Shown here: in pieces, positions 60,903 through 64,000 of the stretch
Numbering within the stretch: the first letter of the stretch is position 1
How the letters are laid out: every line of letters begins with the position of its first letter
Origin: Mycolicibacterium xanthum
Lineage (GTDB): Bacteria; Actinomycetota; Actinomycetes; Mycobacteriales; Mycobacteriaceae
Direction of reading: 5' to 3'
NCBI RefSeq assembly: GCF_019710635.1
Contig: NZ_JAIFZS010000006.1
Location: 124,001 to 188,000 of the forward strand
DNA length: 64,000 bases
Translations under genes and position numbers: made by a program
The notes under the pieces: model-generated
Databases searched by the model: none
What the model was told of the DNA's origin: nothing
The model's input: the letters and a program-made list of their open reading frames with translations, nothing else

Positions 60903-61085
60903 TTGCGGCCAGGTGGGCTGCTGCTCGAAGCGGGTCCGGACTGCGTCGAGGTCGTGCGCGACCCGAAGGTCGTCACGGTCCGACGGGTCCGCTGGCTGCG
61001 AGCCGTTGCGCCCGGTCGCCCAGCTGAGCAGGGCGGCCACGGCGAATGCGGTGGCGAGGATCAGGAAGGTCAGTGCGATATCCAT
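60876..61085 (-). CDS. Small single-helix membrane protein, unrecognised
   Basis: A 69-residue frame: MDIALTFLILATAFAVAALL forms one transmembrane helix (~3-22), followed by a polar, charged tail with RDDLRVAHDLDAVRTRF. Codon choice has high GC3. It diverges from the GlxA/AraC gene with a 72-bp gap and overlaps the hydrolase gene end by 27 bp. A longer start at 61118 is possible. Function unknown; it may be an arbitrary frame, but the clean signal-anchor pattern favours a gene. Confidence 0.55.
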   Translation of the reverse strand: MDIALTFLILATAFAVAALLSWATGRNGSQPADPSDRDDLRVAHDLDAVRTRFEQQPTWPQSRAGGERR

Positions 61086-61157
61086 GGCAGTAATCGTGCA
61101 TCCAGGAAAGATCATGCCAACAGTGGCAGAGGGGACACCTGTCGTTAAGATACTGCC

Positions 61158-62168
61158 ATGGCGATAAAGAGTGTGTCGGCCCTGGTGCTCGACGGGCTCG
61201 CCGTCTTCGAGTTCGGCGTCATCTGCGAGGTCTTCGGGATCGACCGGTCCGCGGACGGGGTCCCCAACTTCGATTTCAAGGTGTGTGGCCCGGAGCCGGG
61301 CAAGCCGCTGCGGACCTCGGTCGGCGCGATGATCACCCCCGATCACGGGCTCGACGATCTGGTGGGCGCCGACCTGGTCGCGATCCCGGCCATCGCGATG
61401 GGCTCGTCGGAGTATCTACCGGAGGCCCTCGACGCGCTGCGCCGCGCCGCGGCGTCCGGAGCGACGATCCTGACCGTGTGTTCGGGCGCCTTCGTGGCGG
61501 GCGCGGCCGGGCTGCTCGACGGCCGGCCGTGCACCACCCATTGGATGCACGCCGACCAGCTGGCCGACATGTATCCGACGGCCAACGTCGACCGCAACGT
61601 GCTGTTCGTCGACGACGGGAACCTGATCACCAGCGCGGGCACCGCGGCGGGCATCGACGCCTGCCTGCACCTGGTACGCCGTGAACTGGGCAGTGAGGTC
61701 ACCAACACGATCGCGCGCCGGATGGTGGTCCCACCCCAGCGGGACGGCGGCCAGCGACAGTACATCGACCAGCCGATCCCGCTGCGCTGTTCGGAGCGGT
61801 TCGCCCCGCATCTGGATTGGATCCTGGCCAACCTGGACAAACCGCACACCGTGACCACGCTGGCCCGGCGCGCCCACATGTCCGGCCGAACCTTCGCGCG
61901 GCGGTTCGTCGAGGAGACCGGCCGCACGCCGATGCAGTGGGTCACCGACCAACGGGTGCTGTTCGCGCGCCGACTGCTGGAGGAGACCACGCTGGACATC
62001 GACCGGATCGCCGATCGGTCCGGATTCGGCAACGCCACGCTGCTGCGTCACCACTTCAGGCGGGTGATCGGTGTGACGCCCTCGGACTACCGGCGGCGCT
62101 TCGCGTGCGCCGGTGCCGAGGACGCCGAGTCCGCCGAGTCCGCCGAGGACACGGTCGTCTCGGCGTAA
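61158..62168 (+). CDS. GlxA-type AraC-family regulator with DJ-1/PfpI domain
   Basis: A 336-residue regulator. The N-terminal DJ-1/PfpI-like domain has TVCSGAFVAGAAGLLDG (nucleophile-elbow Cys) and GNLITSAGTAAGID. The C-terminal AraC DNA-binding domain has two helix-turn-helix units (TTLARRAHMSGRTFARRF and DRIADRSGFGNATLLRHHFRRVIG). ATG 61158 has TAAGAT (61146-61151) six bases upstream, so leaderless. Its last 27 codons overlap the convergent mutY end and encode Ala-Glu-Ser repeats. The ligand and targets are unknown. Confidence 0.92.
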   Translation: MAIKSVSALVLDGLAVFEFGVICEVFGIDRSADGVPNFDFKVCGPEPGKPLRTSVGAMITPDHGLDDLVGADLVAIPAIAMGSSEYLPEALDALRRAAASGATILTVCSGAFVAGAAGLLDGRPCTTHWMHADQLADMYPTANVDRNVLFVDDGNLITSAGTAAGIDACLHLVRRELGSEVTNTIARRMVVPPQRDGGQRQYIDQPIPLRCSERFAPHLDWILANLDKPHTVTTLARRAHMSGRTFARRFVEETGRTPMQWVTDQRVLFARRLLEETTLDIDRIADRSGFGNATLLRHHFRRVIGVTPSDYRRRFACAGAEDAESAESAEDTVVSA

Positions 62169-63043
62169 CCCCCGGCGTCGCCCTCGCCGCAGAGCGCGAA
62201 GCGGCCGTCGGCGGTCTGCTCCACCAGCCCGTCGACGAGCAGCGAGTCCAGCGCGCGGTCCCGCTGCGCGGTGTCGGCGGTCCAGGCCACGTCCAGTTCG
62301 GTCCGGGTGACGGGCGCCGCGCTGCCGCGCAGGACGTCGAGCAGCCTGCCCCGCACCTGCCGGTCGGTGCCCGCGTAGCGCTGGGTGCGCCGCCGTGGAC
62401 CGGCGCCCGCCGGGAAGCCCAGCGTGCGCCACGAACAGTGGCGCAGTGGACAGACACCGCAGCGCGGGGCCCTTGCCGTGCACACCGTCGCGCCGAGCTC
62501 CATCAGCGCGACCGAGAACCGTGGTGCGCTGCCGTCGTCCGGCAGCAGCGCGGCGACGTCGTCGAGATCGCGCGACGACGCCGATCCGGCGTCGTCGCGC
62601 CCGTGCACCACCCGGGCCACCACCCGGCGCACGTTGGTGTCGACCACCGGAACCCGCTGCCGGTAGGCGAAGCAGGCCACCGCGCGGGCGGTGTAGGTGC
62701 CGACCCCGGGCAACGTCAGCAGGGTCTCGACGTCGGACGGGACCACGTCGGCGTGTTCGGTGGCGATCACCGTCGCGCATTCGTGCAGCCGCTTGGCGCG
62801 CCGCGGATAGCCGAGCTTTCCCCACGCCCGCACCACGTCGGCCGGGCCGGCCGCCGCCGTCGCCGACGGGGTGGGCCAGCGGGTGACCCAGTCCAGCCAG
62901 ATCGGCTGCACCCGCGCCACCGGCGTCTGCTGCAACATGAACTCGCTGACCAGGATCTGCCACGCAGGCACCCCGGGCCGACGCCACGGCAGATCACGCT
63001 GGGCGCGGGTGTACCAGTCGAGAAGTTCCTCCGTATCGATCAT
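62087..63043 (-). CDS. mutY: A/G-specific adenine DNA glycosylase MutY
   Basis: A 318-residue HhH-GPD glycosylase removing A opposite 8-oxoG. The N-terminal E-motif (SEFMLQQTPVARV), HhH LPGVGTYTARAV, catalytic Asp in VVDTNVRRV and the [4Fe-4S] set C-x6-C-x2-C-x5-C (CTARAPRCGVCPLRHC) are intact. The usual NUDIX-like C-terminal domain is short, and the end is a Ser/Ala/Asp-rich tail encoded by the overlap with the AraC gene. ATG 63043 diverges from the carbonic anhydrase gene by 28 bp. Confidence 0.95.
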   Translation of the reverse strand: MIDTEELLDWYTRAQRDLPWRRPGVPAWQILVSEFMLQQTPVARVQPIWLDWVTRWPTPSATAAAGPADVVRAWGKLGYPRRAKRLHECATVIATEHADVVPSDVETLLTLPGVGTYTARAVACFAYRQRVPVVDTNVRRVVARVVHGRDDAGSASSRDLDDVAALLPDDGSAPRFSVALMELGATVCTARAPRCGVCPLRHCSWRTLGFPAGAGPRRRTQRYAGTDRQVRGRLLDVLRGSAAPVTRTELDVAWTADTAQRDRALDSLLVDGLVEQTADGRFALCGEGDAGGYAETTVSSADSADSASSAPAHAKRRR

Positions 63044-63071
63044 CGCGACGCACTCGGGCAGAATGACGGGC

Positions 63072-63692
63072 ATGCCGAACACGAATCCGTTGACCGCGTG
63101 GAAAGCACTCAAGGAGGGTAACGAGCGCTTTGTCGCGGGCAAGCCGCTGCATCCCAGCCAGAGCATCGAGCACCGGGCCAGCCTGGCCGCCGCGCAGAAG
63201 CCGACCGCCGTGGTCTTCGGGTGTGCCGACAGCCGGGTCGCCGCCGAGATCATCTTCGACCAGGGCCTCGGCGACATGTTCGTGGTGCGCACCGCCGGGC
63301 ATGTCATCGACGGCGCGGTGCTGGGGTCGATCGAGTACGCGGTGACGGTGCTGAAGGTGCCGCTGATCGTGGTGCTCGGGCACGACAGCTGCGGCGCGGT
63401 GGGCGCGACCCTCGGTGCGCTCGACGACGGCGCGGTGCCCGGCGGCTACGTCCGTGACGTGGTGGAACGGGTGACGCCGTCCATCCTGATCGGGCGTAAG
63501 GAGGGCCTCACGCGGGTCGACGAGTTCGAGGCCCGACACGTCACCGAGACCGGCCGGCAGCTGCTGAGCCGCTCGACGGCGATCTCCGAGGCGGTCAACA
63601 ACGGCAAGCTCGCCATCGTCGGGCTGACCTACAACCTGGCCAACGGCAAAGTGCAGCTCGGCGAACATCTCGGCGATATCGGCGAGGCCTGA
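63072..63692 (+). CDS. canB: Beta-carbonic anhydrase
   Basis: A 206-residue beta-class carbonic anhydrase (Rv3588c homologue), interconverting CO2 and bicarbonate. Zinc ligands are Cys in FGCADSR, and His and Cys in LGHDSCGAV, with the Asp-Arg dyad present. ATG 63072 has CAGAAT seven bases upstream as a weak -10. The place beside mutY matches M. tuberculosis. Confidence 0.96.
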   Translation: MPNTNPLTAWKALKEGNERFVAGKPLHPSQSIEHRASLAAAQKPTAVVFGCADSRVAAEIIFDQGLGDMFVVRTAGHVIDGAVLGSIEYAVTVLKVPLIVVLGHDSCGAVGATLGALDDGAVPGGYVRDVVERVTPSILIGRKEGLTRVDEFEARHVTETGRQLLSRSTAISEAVNNGKLAIVGLTYNLANGKVQLGEHLGDIGEA

Positions 63693-63750
63693 GCGCGACA
63701 CGCCGGGCAGCCTCGAACGACACGGCGTGACCTGGCTTTACCGTGAGTTT

Positions 63751-64000
63751 GTGCTGGATCTAGAACCGCATGGCCCGCTGCCCACCCAGATCTACTGGCG
63801 ACGCAGGGCGCTGGCGCTCGGCATCGCGGTGCTCGTTGTCGGCATCGTCGCCGCCGTCATCGCGGTGGTCGTGCTCAACAGCACGAGCTCCGAGCAGCCC
63901 ACCGCCAACGAATCCCCGACGGCCGAAGCCGCACCCCCCACCCCGCTGCCCGGCGACGATCCGGCGGTCAAGACGCCGATCCAGCCGCCGGCCCAGGACG
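63751..64000 (+). CDS. Membrane-anchored protein, Rv3587c-like, 3' end cut by window edge
   Basis: The first ~83 residues are visible. A short cytoplasmic part (LDLEPHGPLPTQIYWRRR) precedes one transmembrane helix (~22-45), then a Pro/Thr/Glu-rich extracellular linker. GTG 63751 was chosen because TACCGT (63739-63744) lies six bases upstream; GTG 63727 is in frame but precedes that box. Synteny next to the carbonic anhydrase identifies the Rv3587c homologue. The domain beyond the window cannot be described. Confidence 0.78.
   Translation, partial: MLDLEPHGPLPTQIYWRRRALALGIAVLVVGIVAAVIAVVVLNSTSSEQPTANESPTAEAAPPTPLPGDDPAVKTPIQPPAQD

Overview
The window is chromosomal DNA from a high-GC actinobacterium, almost certainly a rapidly growing non-tuberculous mycobacterium (Mycolicibacterium-like). 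It carries mycobacterial markers (lsr2, mhuD, the ssd/Tad cluster with its DECH helicase, a topA without zinc fingers, the 6C and Ms1-type small RNAs). Read left to right, its gene order follows M. tuberculosis from about Rv3662c down to Rv3587c, with species-specific insertions and losses. No insertion sequences, phage genes or CRISPR arrays were seen.

Layout. 1-10.4 kb: a partial conserved gene, a candidate Ms1 (MTS2823) RNA, a HAD phosphatase, the 6C small RNA, then the operon ssd-tadA-tadB-tadC-flp and two TadE-like pseudopilin genes. Facing it are an Rv3651-type PAS protein and the DECH-box helicase. 10.4-17.7 kb: cspA, an Rv3647c homologue, topA, a membrane adenylate cyclase, the DNA polymerase III delta' subunit and tRNA-Thr(CGT). 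17.7-27.5 kb: a minus-strand operon with a Pls-type NRPS-like enzyme, an M1-like peptidase, an MOP-superfamily flippase, galE, a GT-C-like membrane protein and a carboxymuconolactone-decarboxylase-like protein. 27.5-31 kb: terC under a yybP-ykoY (Mn2+) riboswitch, then allantoicase, OHCU decarboxylase and ppa. 31-39 kb: dacB, a DUF2342 metalloprotein, tilS, hpt, a molybdopterin oxidoreductase, lpqG and ephA. 39-48.8 kb: ftsH, folE-folP-folB-folK, two membrane proteins, a PanG-like dehydrogenase, panC, a panD remnant and coaX. 48.8-54.9 kb: a D-serine-dehydratase-like enzyme diverging from lysS, then lsr2 and clpC1. 54.9-58.4 kb: an accessory patch with a truncated hemerythrin gene, a TetR regulator, a cobalamin riboswitch with cbtB-cbtA, a degenerate histidine phosphatase and a doubly broken macro-domain gene. 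58.4-64 kb: lpqF, mhuD, an alpha/beta hydrolase, a GlxA/AraC regulator, mutY, carbonic anhydrase and the start of an Rv3587c homologue.

How the genes work together. The Tad block should export and assemble small Flp pseudopilins. The folate and pantothenate genes form one long plus-strand run, but aspartate decarboxylase is reduced to about 28 codons, so beta-alanine must come from elsewhere. The cobalamin riboswitch couples cobalt uptake to vitamin B12. The Mn riboswitch appears to control terC translation by hiding or freeing its ribosome binding site. Many genes start 6-7 bases after a TANNNT -10 box, which suggests leaderless mRNAs. Most interesting for follow-up are the Pls-type operon, the terC riboswitch switch helix, the panD deletion, and a 15-bp direct repeat bracketing the hemerythrin/TetR segment. 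All functions are read from sequence and remembered family knowledge; no database search was run.
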